Positions 1 to 13,118 of a stretch of 64,000 nucleotides of DNA are shown here, in pieces (position 1 is the first letter of the stretch; the number at the start of each line of letters is the position of its first letter). The position numbers and the translations under genes are program-made. The notes beneath the pieces were generated by a model. It made no database searches, had not been told where the DNA came from, and saw only the letters and a program-made list of their open reading frames with translations. The DNA comes from Colletotrichum lupini (lineage: Eukaryota; Ascomycota; Sordariomycetes; Glomerellales; Glomerellaceae), in the NCBI RefSeq assembly GCF_023278565.1, contig NC_064672.1, positions 5,332,001-5,396,000 of the forward strand, read 5' to 3'.

Positions 1-652
1 AATATCTTCCATGAGATATAACGAGATACAACGAACACTTATATTCTCTCATATCTTATAAATCACTGAAGAAAGCCGCCAGATATACTTCATGTGACAC
101 CGCTCCATAGGCCATTTCTCAAAATTGACAGATATGAAAAGGCAGAACTAAGTTCGAGGTAAGACCCGTCGTCATTTAAGGTAGGTAAAGCGGCAAGACC
201 GAGGCTCAATGACGATCACCCTTCCGTCAGGGGCATGGAGTCAACTTGGATACTTTCTGAATGTCGGAATGGTGCTTGATGATAGAAATCGGTCGCCATG
301 ATTGAACGATCCTATCTTGAGTCCTTCTTTGCAGATGAGGAGTAAAGGATGGCACTGGAACATGATAAAACACAGTGGTATGCTACCTACTTGCTGAATG
401 CATGCTAGGTATTTTCACTACGTTTGGAAGACCTTTGACATCACAGGGGTACTAGTCATGTCTTATGGAAAGAATCTAGTCAGGCCAACGCTGATAGCCA
501 TGCCAATCCATCAGTGCTGGGTTGGAGATATTCCCGGATTCACCGGATATAGTGTACTATAATCAAGCTTTCACCGCGACAAGTGTCATTTCATTCGACG
601 GAGTGGTTCGTTTTACACTCCAGCCGAGCTAAAGATGATTTTTCATTAGTAC
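1..652. other. Left-edge non-repetitive DNA, no gene seen
   Basis: Normal dinucleotide content (CA and TG are present), unlike the RIP-mutated DNA that follows. I see no open frame of useful length and no RNA gene. It is the left flank of the copia insertion; its last five bases before the LTR, plus one more, belong to the ATAAG target site at 653-657. Confidence 0.5.
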
Positions 653-657
653 ATAAG

Positions 658-862
658 TGTTAGTATCCCTATTACAGGGTAGTTAGTTCGAACCGTAGTT
701 AACGAAGAGATTAATTGAACTATTTAAATATCTACGTAATAGGTATAAAAAAGAAGTTCTAACCGTAGGTTAGGCTAGCTATAATAATTATAAATAGGGC
801 CCCTAATTAGCCCCTGCGTAGTTAGTTATATATTACGGTCGAATTAGACTTCTAATCCAATA
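658..862 (-). repeat. LTR of copia copy 1 (3' LTR in coding sense)
   Basis: Direct repeat of 7824-8028. It starts TGTTAGTATC and ends AATA. The element's terminal TG on the minus strand is read as TA, as expected from a RIP C-to-T change on the plus strand. The TSD ATAAG precedes it at 653-657. Confidence 0.9.
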
Positions 863-1122
863 CTAACTTTCTCTTTTTTTTATTAATTTAACTATTATAG
901 TTAGAGGTATAATTCGACCTCGGGCCCGTTTATTAAGTTATCTCCTTTTCCCCCTTTTCTCTACTCTTTTTATATAACCTATCCCTCTATTTATATAATA
1001 ACTTTTTTATTACTTACGAATTATTCTAATCCCTTATTAAGTACTACTTTTATAAAAGCGTTTATAAAGTTATTTTTATTATTAATCTAACGGATCTTAA
1101 GTATTTCGCGCTTTTTATACGA

Positions 1123-2570
1123 TTACTTAAGAGCTATAATATTAATTATAAACCTCTTTTCCTTCGTCGTTCTTAATTTAATAAGGTATTCGTATAGCGA
1201 GTAAGAATTAGTATAAATAACCATTAAAATAAGTAAAAGGCAAATTCGATTGGTAATTTCTTTTAGTATTATTAAAATTGCATAAGAGAGGTTAACGCTA
1301 TTAATTATACTATAGACCTCTAATATTAGCATACTTCTCGTTACTTATTTATTTTTAGTTAATAAGTAATAGATTATATTATTATATATAATAAATTCGC
1401 TCTTACCTAAACTCTCGTTAACTAGGATAATAATATACCCTAATTACGAAATAAGGTCGTTATTATTCGTAAATAACCTATTAATAAAGACGTAAAGCTT
1501 ACTAGTCGTAAAGTTAATTAGGTAATAAACGAGACCTCGATCGAGATTCGTTTACTACTACTTAAGCCGCTTATTAAGTACTTCGATATTTTATTTAATT
1601 AGATCTATAGCCTACGCTACCCTAGCGTAATTAAAAATCGCCTCGGGCTAATAAATACTCGTAATATATACCCCTTATATAAGCTTAGCCTTATACCGCT
1701 TCTTAATATTAGTTACGTTTAAATTAACGAGGTTAATTTTCTCGCCCTACCCCTTTTATTAAAAAACGACGGTTTCCCTTTTAATTATAAAAGTCCTACT
1801 ATTAAATACTAGGGGGGTATTTATTATAAAGACCTCTTTTAGCTTCGCTACGAAGCCCGCTTTTTAAAGCTCCTTATTCTCTTTTTTTATAAAGTTAATA
1901 TCGGATAGGCTTAATATATCATCGGTCTATATTTTAATAATCCTAAATTAGTCGCTTTTATACTCCGCGATTAGTAAGCACGGGTCGTACGTAGAGGTAA
2001 CTATTAATAGTTAATTAATATAGAAATCGTAGTAGGTAGCTTATTAATAAGTACCCGATTCTACGAGCCTATATAATAGCTTAAGCACTTTAATAATCGT
2101 ACTTTTTAAGTACTTACTAGCTATTTCCTTTAGTAAATAGGCTAGGATCTTTTTTATAAGCCCTGTGGCCGATTAGGTATAAGCCTAGGTAATATTACGG
2201 CTCTAAATCTCGTATCCCTTTTTTTATAGCAATATTATTAGTGCTATTATTAATTATTAGCTATAGCGCTATATAGTAGGTAATTATATAAGTAGCGTCG
2301 CCTTTTTAACGTTACCGTACCCCTAAATTACGTATTTAAACTTCTCGTACGGTTAGGGTATTCCTTTTTTTTTTAATTTTATAAACTATTTACGATTTAA
2401 ATATATAAAGGTTTATATACTTTTTTAGATCGTAGAAGATAAATTAATAGACCCTTTAATTACGTAGAGTATTTACTTTAATAAGATCTAATCCCTTATA
2501 CGGCTTTTTAGTAATTATAATTACGCCTTTTTTATATAGTTTAACTATTAGCTCGAAATCGGCTTTCTCT
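1123..2570 (-). pseudogene. RNase H / reverse transcriptase remnant of copia copy 1
   Basis: The minus-strand translation of 1123-1332 keeps a copia-type RNase H signature (SYSLYEYLIKLRTTKEKR, then a segment like the family's xIDIxALRQ). Around 2450-2570 the minus strand reads KADFELIVKLYKKGVI, resembling the sequence that precedes the copia RT domain. Between these the frame is broken by many TAA/TAG codons that match Q or W codons altered by C-to-T or G-to-A change. Integrase and gag should lie further right (about 3000-7500), but I could not assign them by motif. Confidence 0.6.
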
Positions 2571-5500
2571 TTTACTATATAAAAAGTGTTAATTACCTCG
2601 TTGCTAGTGATAAATTACTGCGTTAGTACTTACCGTTATAGTCTCCCGCGACGTCTCGCTAATAATATTAGTACCTTTTTAATAATTTCCTTTCTCTCGT
2701 TGTTTATTAGTACTACTACGATGATTTTGTTAAGGATAATTTCCTATACCTTTACTGCGGGTTATATAGCTTCCCCTAGCTCTTTTTCTTTTTATAAGCT
2801 AAAAATTACTTTAATAGGATCTATATAATATAGTTTAATTATTATAATTAATACTTTAAGTAGCTAGTTACGATCTCTCGTAACTACGTAAGAACGCTCG
2901 TTAATAAAAATTAATTTATATAGCCCAGCCTATTATTAAATAATTTCGCGCTATATTCGTATATCCGAATTTAGGGGTATATTTAAATTAACCCCTATAT
3001 TAGGCCTATTGCGCATAGTAATTACCTTATTAACTTACCTTTTTATACTTACCTTACGTAATACTTATATTACTTTTTTAACTACTTAAGCTCGCTAGCT
3101 TATATTTAGCGATAGTAATAAGGCTAAGGTCGTTTTTAAATATACTCTAAATACTAGAAGCGTCGGTATAAGCCCGTTAGGCCCTATAGTATTATTATAA
3201 TATTTAAGTACTATCTAGAGGCATTCGTCGTTATCGGAATCGGGATTTTCCTTTTTAATAATTTTAAACGCTCTTTTTAATTACTAGTGCGCCCTTTCTA
3301 CCTTTTTAATACTATAATACGCTTCGACGGGCACGACTTTTAACTATATACCGTAGGCCGTTATATTTTTTTTAAATTTTACTAACTTAAAACTAGTATT
3401 AGCGTCGGTTTTAATACTATCTAGCGGTCCTTAGTATATATTAATCTAGCTTTTTCGTAAAGCTACTTATACTATTTTTACTTATAAATCCCGTAGGAAT
3501 TACCCTACTTAGAATAATATAGCCTCGTTAATTATATATAGGACCGGTTAACTATTTAAATAGAAAATATCGACGACGATCTCCTAATTAAAGTTAAGCT
3601 TATTACGTAATTTAAATTTAAATTTGCATAGGCTCTGCGTATTTATTTAGTATTAGTAATATACTTTCGTTAACTACTCTAGCGCCCCTATTTTAATATT
3701 ATTATTACTTAATTACTTTAAGAAGTTATATAGCCTCGTAACCGACGGGTAGCTAAATCTTTAATATAATTATCTAAGCTTACTTTTTATTAAATAATTA
3801 ATTAACTTCGTATTATTAATAAGCTTTATAAACGCGTACCCCTATTATCGTTCGACTATTTCGAAGTGCTTATGGCTAGAGATTTTATTCCTTATATTAT
3901 CGAATATAATACTTAGTCAATTTATATTTTTTAAATATAAGAGAAATAGGGTATTAACGGGTAGGATATAGAAAGTTATCGTTCCGAAGTACGTTTTTAT
4001 TTTTACTATACTTAGGGCGACGATTTCCTTACTTAGGCCGAAGCTAATTTTCGTAATACCCGCTATTAACATATTAAGTATTACTAACGCGATTTTCTAT
4101 AGCGCTTAGAATTACCCTTTTCTTCTTATTAACTATTATAATACCCTAGTATTTAGGATAATCCTATAGAAATTATCTAAGCCGTACTTTTTACTCGTAT
4201 AGAATACTTATATAAGCTTAGTATTTAAGTAATTTAAGTAATATAAAAAGGGCCCCTCTAGCTACCCCTAGAATTACTTAGTATTATATCTCTTTTTTTT
4301 AAATATTAAGAAAGTAGAATTTTATGCTATTAAATTCGTCCTTTTACCTACCTCTATATCTATTATCTAAGGGACCTTTTCTTATTATCTATAGATAAAA
4401 GCCTACTTATTAAAAGCTTTTACTACTTTTTATTCGTTTAGCCTCGTATATCCTCCCGAGGCTAATAGGGTAAAAAAAGAATAGTTAATATTATTAACTT
4501 CGTTATAATTTAATTCGTTAGTATAAGGGGTAAGATCTTCCTTATCTTCCGAATCTCTTATAGGGTACGGGTATTTTAAATTACTAAATTAGCTACTTTC
4601 GCTAGGTTCCGTACCCCCGGATCTGCCCTTATATATAACGAGGAATTAGTTAAATCGATAAGGGCTAGTTTTACTATTTACTACCCTCGATTTTTTATAT
4701 TATTTATACGATTTAGTACGCTCTTCCTCGGAGTAGTTACTTAACTAATATCTATCTTTTTTATAAATAAAATACTACTTCTTTTATTACCCTATTTACG
4801 AGTTGAATCTCTACCTATTTAACGAATCTAGGATTCCTTATTAACGATTACCGTACCTAGCTTCTTTTTTTTTTTTTTATACGTTTAGTCGACTTAATAT
4901 TATTAATAAGGGCCGTCGTATACCTAGAAGTAAGTTTAGCGCGGTATTTTTACTTTAATATTAAAGCTAAATCTTAGCTTCGAGTAAAGCGTTTCGTAGT
5001 TTTTAAGTACTTAGTATAGAGTTATTTTTACCTCTAGAACGCGCTAGATTGCGGTATAAAAATATCCGACTTTTTACTTATTAGTCCCCTTATTTAGCTA
5101 GGTTTTCGCTAGCTTATTAATTTAATTAATAAGCTCTTTAAGGATTTCTATTTACAATTTACCCTCTATTATCCTAGCTATAAATATAAAAGAAATCGCT
5201 CGTAGCTTAAATAAGAGCTCTAGATTCCTATCGTAGGTCTCGAAGTAGCTTCGGATTACGTTAATAATATTAAAAAAGTCGTTTTAATCGAAATTACGTA
5301 CCGCTTTGTAATAATAATTAGAAACCTTACCTACGAGTACGATATTAATTACCGAATAGTACTAGTATTCTCTAATTCCGACTTTTTTATAATAATTATA
5401 GAATATTGTTAGGGTCTCTTATAAGACCTCGTACTTCCCCTTAGAATATAATTTCTCTCTCGGGAAGATCTTTTTAAGATTTATAAATTACTTCGTATTT

Positions 5501-7823
5501 ATTACTATATTTTTAGTATTTATATATAATCCCTACGTCGTTACGTATTGTTAGTAATTTTAAGTAGTTTATTTCTTTTTTTATTAGCCGATTAGTACCG
5601 AATTTCGTATTAATAATAGCGACGAGCTATAGATCGAAATAAGTAGAATTATCGATTATCGTACTTTTAGTACTATATTTTATTTTTATATATCTTTTTA
5701 TAACGATAGATTGCTATTAGTAATTATAAAAAGGAAATCTAGGTCGTTTACCCTTTTTCTAAATTCGTTAAAGCGATTATACGCCTTATTAACTTATACC
5801 TAGGTTTATATTACGAATTCCTCCTCTATAATCGTCGTTACTAAGATTTCGTAAAGTTCTCGCGATTATAATTACGCTAATAATACCCCTTGCCTATAAA
5901 AAAATCTATTAACCGCTTTTATAATTCCTAAGCTTGCGTTTATAAACTATTCGTCTAGCTAATAGCTAAGGTCGTTTACGATTTCGTAAAATAGGGGTTA
6001 CCCCTATAGCCCCTTTTTCTTATAAACCTTAGTTAAATAGATTAATACTACGTTAATTTACTCGCCGTTAGGTTAATTCGTAATTCTATATATCTACGTT
6101 CCCTAATAATCCGAGTTAATATTTACTTACTTATAAAGAATTAGGATTCTATTTAAGATCGGGTTTTTTTTTCTTTTTCCTTACCTTAACTCGCTAAGGG
6201 TCGTGCTCTAGCTTATACCCGTATTAGCGGTCGCTAGCGTATTTAATTTTAATAGGGATATATCTAATCTGCGCATTAGCTATAATAAACCTATACTTTT
6301 ACTACTTAACGAATTTATTAAAGTTTAAGTAATTCCCGCTTCCTCTCGCTATCTCGCTACTACTCTCGTTTTTATTATTTTTAATAACTATTACTAGCCC
6401 TCTAGATCGCTAGCTATCGTTTTTATTAAGATCCCCCTTTTCGTTTAGTATAAAAAGGTAGGTTTTAATAGTCCCTTTTTTATTAGTAGTAATAGACGTT
6501 TATATTACCGTAAGAAGACGAAGTAATTAGTCTCGGGATCTTTATTAGTTACCGATTTTTATTATTTTCGGATACTTCTAGCCTCGTAAGCCTCGTGCTC
6601 TTTATAATCTCTAAATTACTTCTTTCCTTAACCTACTTCCTCTAGGGTAGTATTCCGTAATAATAATCGAAAATAGACGCCGGGCAGCTCGTAAAGGAGC
6701 CGTACGGGTAGTTAAGTATAGTTAGCGAGGTTAAGTCCTCTTTTTTATAAAGTCGCGTAGTTATTAAAAATACTTACCGCGATTTACGCTTATACTAACT
6801 AGGGTTAAATATTTTAAAGATCCTTTTTCTTATAGCCTCTTAGTACCTTATTTTATAGTTTCTTAAGTAGTCTTTTTTATAAACTAATTACGCTAATTTA
6901 GTAATTATCGTTCGCTAGTAATTCTTTTTATTACTTAGCTAATTTCTTAAAATTAATAATCTCGCGCCGGGAGCTAATAATATAAAAAGGGGCCTCTCGA
7001 TAGCCCTCTAAAGGATTCTCTTCTTTTTCCTTAAACTTTAGTAAGAGGTCGCTTACCCTCTCTTAGATTAATAACTTTCTTTTTCTTTTTAAGCTAGCCG
7101 TCTCCTTCCCTAAGTTAACTTCCGATACTTATAATACTCGTAGCTCGAGGCTATTATAATCTCTAAATCCCCTCCTCTCTTATTAAACCGTCCCCTTAAC
7201 TATATTCTTATAAAATACCCGGGGGGTAACTAAGGGGGCTACGAAGAGGCTATTTAAATTACGGGCCTCGAGGTTAGATCTATAAGATCCTTATAGTAAT
7301 AAACCCTTTTATATACTATAAATTTCTTAGCTTTATAACTCCTATATTAATAGCTACTATACTTATTAAAAAGACTACTATACTTAAGGATCCTTTTTTT
7401 AAATCGCGCGGTGCTTTTTTATACCGTATTATTAAGCCCGTTCGTTATATTAGTTAATTAAGTAGGTAGTCGTTATATAGGGAATTCTTTTTATTAATTT
7501 AGTTAGTTAATTTCTAATTATAGGCCGGCCGCGGGGAAGTTATTTAGTAAAAAAGGCTATTTAAAGCGATAGCGAAATACTAATTACTTAAGTAGTTCCG
7601 TCGATTAGTATAGTTTAACGTAATAAACGTCGACCTCTTATAAGTAGTAAAGGTTTATAATTACTTAATTCCGTGCGGCGTTTAAGAATTATTTCCTTTT
7701 TTATTTATTTTTATAAGGTTAATTAGTATAAATCTCCTATCCCGTGCGGTTTTAAAAAGTCGTCTTTTTTGCGTAGCGAAATACCTTACTAATTTAGAAT
7801 AGTAAAATTTAATTACTAATTAG

Positions 7824-8028
7824 TATTAGTATCCCTATTATAGGGTAGTTAGTTCGAACTATAGTTAACGAAGAGATTAATTAAACTATTTAAATATTTG
7901 CGTAGTAAGTATAAAAAGGAGGTTCTAACTGTAAGTTAGGCTAGCTATGATAATTATAAATAGGGCCCCTAATTGGCCCCTGCGCAGTCGGCTATATACC
8001 GCGGTCGAATTAGACTTCTAATCCGATA
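7824..8028 (-). repeat. LTR of copia copy 1 (5' LTR in coding sense)
   Basis: Direct repeat of 658-862 with differences that are nearly all transitions, as expected from independent RIP mutation. The plus-strand start is TATTAGTATC (TG to TA) and the end is CGATA. The TSD ATAAG follows at 8029-8033. Confidence 0.9.
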
Positions 8029-8033
8029 ATAAG

Positions 8034-9196
8034 TCAACTCCGCTAATAGTTAATTTCTAATATAACTAATGCTGGATCCCCGTGGCGGTTGTACTGCACC
8101 GGAAGAGACCGAAATCTACCAGCGTATATTTTTAGTGTTTTTACTTGGCGTCAGTGTCCGCCAGGCATTAACCCTAGCAGGTATTCCATTGCCCCTTGTC
8201 ATGGTGAACTGAGGTGCCGTTCCGGCGAGTTATTCTCATTTTTGGACAAGTGCTGCGTTGGTTTCGATTTGCCTACCAAATTCGGGTGCGCAAATTACTA
8301 CTTAGTATTTTTTTCGACAGGTGTTTCGATTGTCTAATACGTTCCAGGTGATGTCGGCAGGTGTCTAGCTTAACTGAAGCCCATCACGGCAGGTTCCAGC
8401 TATCTACGCCGCATTAAGCAACGATTTCACGTCGCTTTTTACTTCATGTAGCAGTTCTGACTCAACCATCCTCGTCCGGCAAGAGATTCAATTCTCTCCG
8501 TTCTGGCAGAAATCGATGGGGTTGAGTTGACCAGGATTTCGAATTCGCGTATCTTGAATGATGCGAGCGATTCCCCTTCGGTTTCGGTGACGGGTTTCGG
8601 CAGCTAATATGGAGCGGCCCCGCCATTGCTCTCCAGCCTAAATGACTCGTAAAGAATACAAATACCACTGCAAATAATTACACGGTCATCGAGAAACAAA
8701 ATCATTTGTTCACCCTCTAAAGTGATGCGTGAAACATGTTCAAGGGCTCATTCCCAATTAGGAGGCGGCTCTTGCGAGGCGCTGAGGGTATCGACGACAT
8801 GGCGACAAGCACGACCGAAAAGCGAGCCGCCACAGACCAATTCAATCTCAGCTTGTTATCGCCCATGAACTACTGAGATAGAGACTCGAGTTAGCATGCG
8901 ACAGAGCTCTTATTGATGCTCGCTGCTTTCCCGTATCAGCCACCATCGTATTACTTTTAGCGGGAGGCTGCTGCCTAATGTTGTCATGGCGACTAACAAA
9001 AGTTCCCTAGACTACCTCACTTTCTTTAGTTCTTTTGAACAGTCTTGTGCTCTCGCGATCTGGCCACTTGGCGGAGTTTGCGTTTTCAAAATCTCCTCAG
9101 GCATAAGCGCACAAGTATCACTGAAACGCTCGCCAAGCACACGGATACTTGCTTTCATTTTCCCTGCATCAACTCTCACCCCGAAGCGGAGTCGTA
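8034..9196. other. Non-RIP spacer upstream of the LysM/CBM18 gene
   Basis: Composition returns to normal right after the copia TSD. The short open frames here (the longest about 80 codons) have no recognisable domain and no good start context. It presumably holds the promoter of the gene starting at 9197. I see no RNA gene. Confidence 0.4.
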
Positions 9197-10141
9197 ATGT
9201 ATCCTAAGCCTGGTAGTGTTTTCGAAAACGGCGGGATTGCAAGTCTTACGATCCTTCTCTTTGCCACGACGGTGGACTGCATCACTCCGCTATCATCTGG
9301 CCTCGCTAGCACTGGAAAATGCAAGCCGGTGACTTGGGAAGATTCCACAACCCCCGGCCGGCCCGCGGCCACGGCCTCACGACCACGCGCATGCACAACT
9401 CACACAACCATTCATGGGATCAGAGGTGCCGATACAAAGCCTGGAGAGATCAACTGTCGCTATACTAGCGACACCAATGAGAACGTGGGTCCGGAGACCT
9501 GCCAAGAGCTCGCAACTCGTTACGGGATTACACTAGACAAGTTCTTCCTCCTCAACCCTTCTCTGGACCGAGACTGCGGGAACATACTTCCTTGCGCCTC
9601 ATACTGCACTCGTGGATGTACGTGACCCCAATGCACGAGTTTTGACTGTTATCAAACTTATCTTTCTACCTGCTTTAGTTGTTGAACCAAAAAGGGCGTG
9701 GGATGGCATCTGTGGCCCGTCGCGCCCGGGGGTCACCTGTGTCGGGACTGACGGGCAATGCTGCAACTCCGAGACTTGGCGATGTGGTCAGAGAGAGTAA
9801 GTGATAAAGTCCCGATCCTTTCCTGCTATTGATGGCTGTCCATCATCGGAACTCGCAGATGCTGACCCTGTACACCGTGCTTCAGCATAGATTGTGCTCC
9901 CGGCACTTGCTGGGAGGGTATTTGCTGGGGCCACAAGGTGTACACCACCGATGGGACCTGCGGATATGCAAACGGGAATCGCAAGTGTGCTGGCAAGCAT
10001 GGAACTTGTTGCAGTATCTATGGCCGCTGTGGCAGATATGAAGACTTTTGCGGCGCTGGAATCTGCCAATCGGGAGACTGTGAAAGTTTACAGCCACATA
10101 TGGATGTATTCTTCATGAACGAGCAGATGTGCCGCATTTGA
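9197..10141 (+). CDS. Secreted LysM plus double CBM18 chitin-binding protein (3 exons)
   Basis: Model: exons 9197-9617, 9679-9796 and 9886-10141 (introns with donors GTACGT and GTAAGT, both ending CAG/TAG), giving 264 codons with frame kept throughout. A hydrophobic stretch at about residues 13-28 could be a signal peptide. A LysM-like module spans about 87-138 (ELATRYGITLDKFFLLNPSL, then Cys pairs). Two type-1 chitin-binding (CBM18) modules follow: about 149-188 (CVGTDGQCC core) and about 202-245 (CAGKHGTCCSIYGRCG core). The order LysM-CBM18-CBM18 resembles the N-terminal part of subgroup-C fungal chitinases, but no GH18 domain follows; the protein ends about 20 residues after the second module. 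Likely role is binding chitin outside the cell, perhaps effector-like (inference). It sits alone between two dead transposons, yet no RIP-type stops are seen. The N-terminus is the least certain part. Confidence 0.8.
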
Positions 10142-10512
10142 GTATTGCATCTACACAGCCAGAGATAGAAATGGCCAGAATGTCTTTTTGTAGTCTCCCT
10201 CTGGTATGCTCAGAGGGGCCATCTCGGATTTTGACGAAGGTGGGACCGTGTGAGGATGAAAAGTGAGGGGCATTTTGCGATACCCCGCCTACGTGGGCAG
10301 CCTCAACTCGATCGCACGGCTCTCCTAGCAAAAGCAGATAATCTTCATGCCATCAGGAAAATAAGCTTATTTCAACTAGCGATACATCTAGAAACATTAG
10401 AGGTCGTTCTCAACATGACAGAAGCCAATGATTGCTCGCAAACCGGTGGGGAGAGGCAAGACGGAAATCACTTCCCGTGCCCCTCGATAGCTAAACATAT
10501 TTCCGGGGGCGG
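10142..10512. other. Short non-RIP spacer between LysM gene and DNA transposon
   Basis: Normal-composition DNA up to the TTTA target site (10513-10516) of the DNA transposon. An open frame of about 110 codons runs across it into the terminal repeat, with no domain and no coding character. I see no feature. Confidence 0.4.
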
Positions 10513-10516
10513 TTTA

Positions 10517-10550
10517 CTACGGCAGACTGCAAGAGGCACTCCGCTAAAAC
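10517..10550 (+). repeat. Left terminal inverted repeat of the DNA transposon
   Basis: Begins CTACGGCAGACTGCAAGAGG and ends CTAAAAC. It retains GC at the two positions where the right copy has AT. Weaker similarity to the right arm may continue another 10 bp inward. Confidence 0.85.
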
Positions 10551-12916
10551 CGTTCTTTCTAATAGACCTACGGCTACTATAAATTTTAGGCATTAATAGC
10601 GCGACTTTCTTATATATATAAATAAATATTATAATAAATCCTATATATTATTATAAGGAATTGTTTATAATCGTAAGTAGTAGTAGTTACGTAAGGGCGG
10701 TTATGCCGCTTAGTAAAAATAGGGTAGTTAGGGGGTATATCCTCCTTACTAATTTCTATTACTAATTAATTTCCCTTTTTTCTTAACTAACCTAATATTC
10801 TTTAAGTAAAATAAGTAATCCGCTTATGCCCTTATAATTACTTATTAGCGATCATATCTTATTTTATTATATTTTATACCCTTTTCTACTTTACTTTTAT
10901 TACTATTACCTAATTATATACGCAATTATAAGTATAATATTCGTAATTTACTAATTAGAAATATTAATTAGGTATAATTAGGTAATTTAATACGCAATTA
11001 CTAGTACAATTTTTACTAATTAGTAATTATGCTTTTTTTTAAGTTAATATATGCGTAATTATAAGTACAATTACGCGTACATACCTATTTATAATTTAAT
11101 TCTTTTTATTTACTTTTTTTTTTAATATTAACTATTTACGTATATATACTAATAATTTTATATAGGATACTCCCTTTTTTAATAATCGCATACGCTATAT
11201 AATACTTATAATAAGTACTTAATATAGCGTTCCGGCCCGTATTAAGGGTATATAGCTCCTAACGGTCCCCGTATACTAACCTACGTAGTACCCTAACGAC
11301 CTTACGTTTTATAAAATAACCTCTTACCTCTTTACTAATACGTATACCTCTATATAATAGCTTCCTTATTATATAAATTCTTATATTATTTATAAGCTCT
11401 TTATTTTCCCTTTCGAAAACTTTTTATTAGATCTATAACCTTAGTATTATATAAGTTAGTATATACTACCCTATACTATTTAATATTACTATATTAACCT
11501 ATATAATCTAGCCTTAGTATTAAATTAAGCTTAACCCTAAGATTACTAAGAATAGTTATTATATACCCCTAGATATTATTATAACTCGTACTTAAGCTAC
11601 TAATACTATTTAGATAATTATATATAGTAATACTAAGACTAGTACCGAGTCGTACGCCCGTTATAAAGCTAATAAAATTATTTTCGCTAATTACGTTATT
11701 TTTATAAATAAGGGCTACTTTAGTTATAACTATATATTTATTATATATAAGTATACGCTTATTACGCCTCCCGTTATTACTTATACGTTACCTTATACTA
11801 TTTTATATTTATTTATAGTTTACTAACGGTTCGTATTAGCTCGTAATACGCTTACTAAAGTCGTTAAGTATAATTATAACTATAAGGGCTATAATAAAGT
11901 CTATATTAGCGCTCTATTTAAGTCTCTAAGTACTATCCCCGCTATATACCTCTATATAATAATAAAAGCCCTTAAATAAGTAGCTAAGTAGGCTAAAAAT
12001 AATAAAGAGGGTATATATAATAGTATATAGGATTATAAAGAGCGTTACTAACTTATATAGACTCTAAGTAAGGAGTAATTAATTCGATATTTTTATACGG
12101 TATAGTATAGGAGTTTATATAAGTATATATTAGGATATAGTATAGTTAGGTTTAATACCTAAGTAATAAGGCCCTTACGGAGTCGTAGGGTACGTATTAA
12201 CTATAAACTAGAATATACGCGCTTAGTTTAGCCCGTAAGAAGCTATAATTAACCGTATAAAAGCTCCCCCTAAAGTTTAACGTTTTTAATAAAATTATAG
12301 AACTTTTATTTATCGTATATTATTATTATATACTTTTCTATCCTTTTTAGCGTTATAGATCCCCGTAAGCGTTTATATTTCTATATATATACTTATAAGA
12401 CTTTATAAGTAAAAGGATACCCCTATATATCGCTATAATTATATATAAATATTTACCCCTTATTTAAAATTTCTTTTTTAGTTTCTTATTTTATATATTA
12501 CTACTTTCTTAGAATAGCACGACCGCGTATTAATTTTTTACTATATTAAATAATAATTATTATAAAGTTAAAGAGTAATTAGACCTATAATATAATTATT
12601 ATATATATTTTTATAGTTTCTAATACTAGAATTATAAAGCGAACTTTTGAACGTTAACTTACGAAATAGGACTTACGACGAGAAAAGCGTACGGTCTTTT
12701 TTAAAAATCTATTAATTCGTATCTAAAAATTATTCTTTTAATAATACTTAAACAATAAAGATATCCTTTTTTAACTCTAATCTAAAGGATTTATAATTAC
12801 GGCTATAGGATTATTAACACTTCGTTAATAAAATTAGCTTTAGTAATAATAAATACTAAAATAGCTCGTAATTATATAATAATAATTAAAAGAGTTTTTT
12901 TTTAATATACTAAAAG

Positions 12917-13118
12917 TGTTAGTATCCCTATTATAGGGTAGTTAGTTCGAACCGTAGTTAACGAAGAGATTAATTAAACTATCTAGATATTTACGTAGGT
13001 ATAAAAAAGAGGTTCTAACTATAAGTTAGGCTAGCTACGATAATTATAAATAGGGCCCCTAATTAGCCCCTACGTAGTTAGCTATATACCGCGGTTAAAT
13101 TAGACTTCTAATTCGATA
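12917..13118 (-). repeat. LTR of copia copy 2 (3' LTR in coding sense)
   Basis: Starts TGTTAGTATC and ends CGATA; direct repeat of 19699-19900. The TSD AAAAG is at 12912-12916. A purine-rich tract on the minus strand adjoins its inner edge, as in copy 1. Confidence 0.9.

Larger units (their letters stand above)
658..8028 (-). mobile_element. RIP-degraded Ty1/copia LTR retrotransposon, copy 1
   Basis: A complete element of 7371 bp bounded by two 205-bp direct LTRs and flanked by a perfect 5-bp target duplication ATAAG (653-657 and 8029-8033). Coding direction is minus. The reverse complement of 1123-1332 reads like a copia RNase H segment (..YSLYEYLIKLRTTKEKR..), and the reverse complement of about 2450-2570 resembles the copia sequence just N-terminal of the RT domain. 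A polypurine tract (AAAAAAAAGAGAAAG, minus strand) lies just inside the 658-862 LTR, which is therefore the 3' LTR. The body is almost free of CA and TG, and stop codons break every frame, so the element is dead. Superfamily and orientation are inferred from these short protein matches. Confidence 0.88.

Noticed and set aside
2586..2828. 80-codon plus-strand frame within copia copy 1
   Set aside because: Lies antisense to the element's pol region, and composition reflects RIP-mutated AT-rich DNA.
8089..8337. 82-codon plus-strand frame in the left island
   Set aside because: No domain, no signal peptide of normal form and no supporting splice partners; probably chance.
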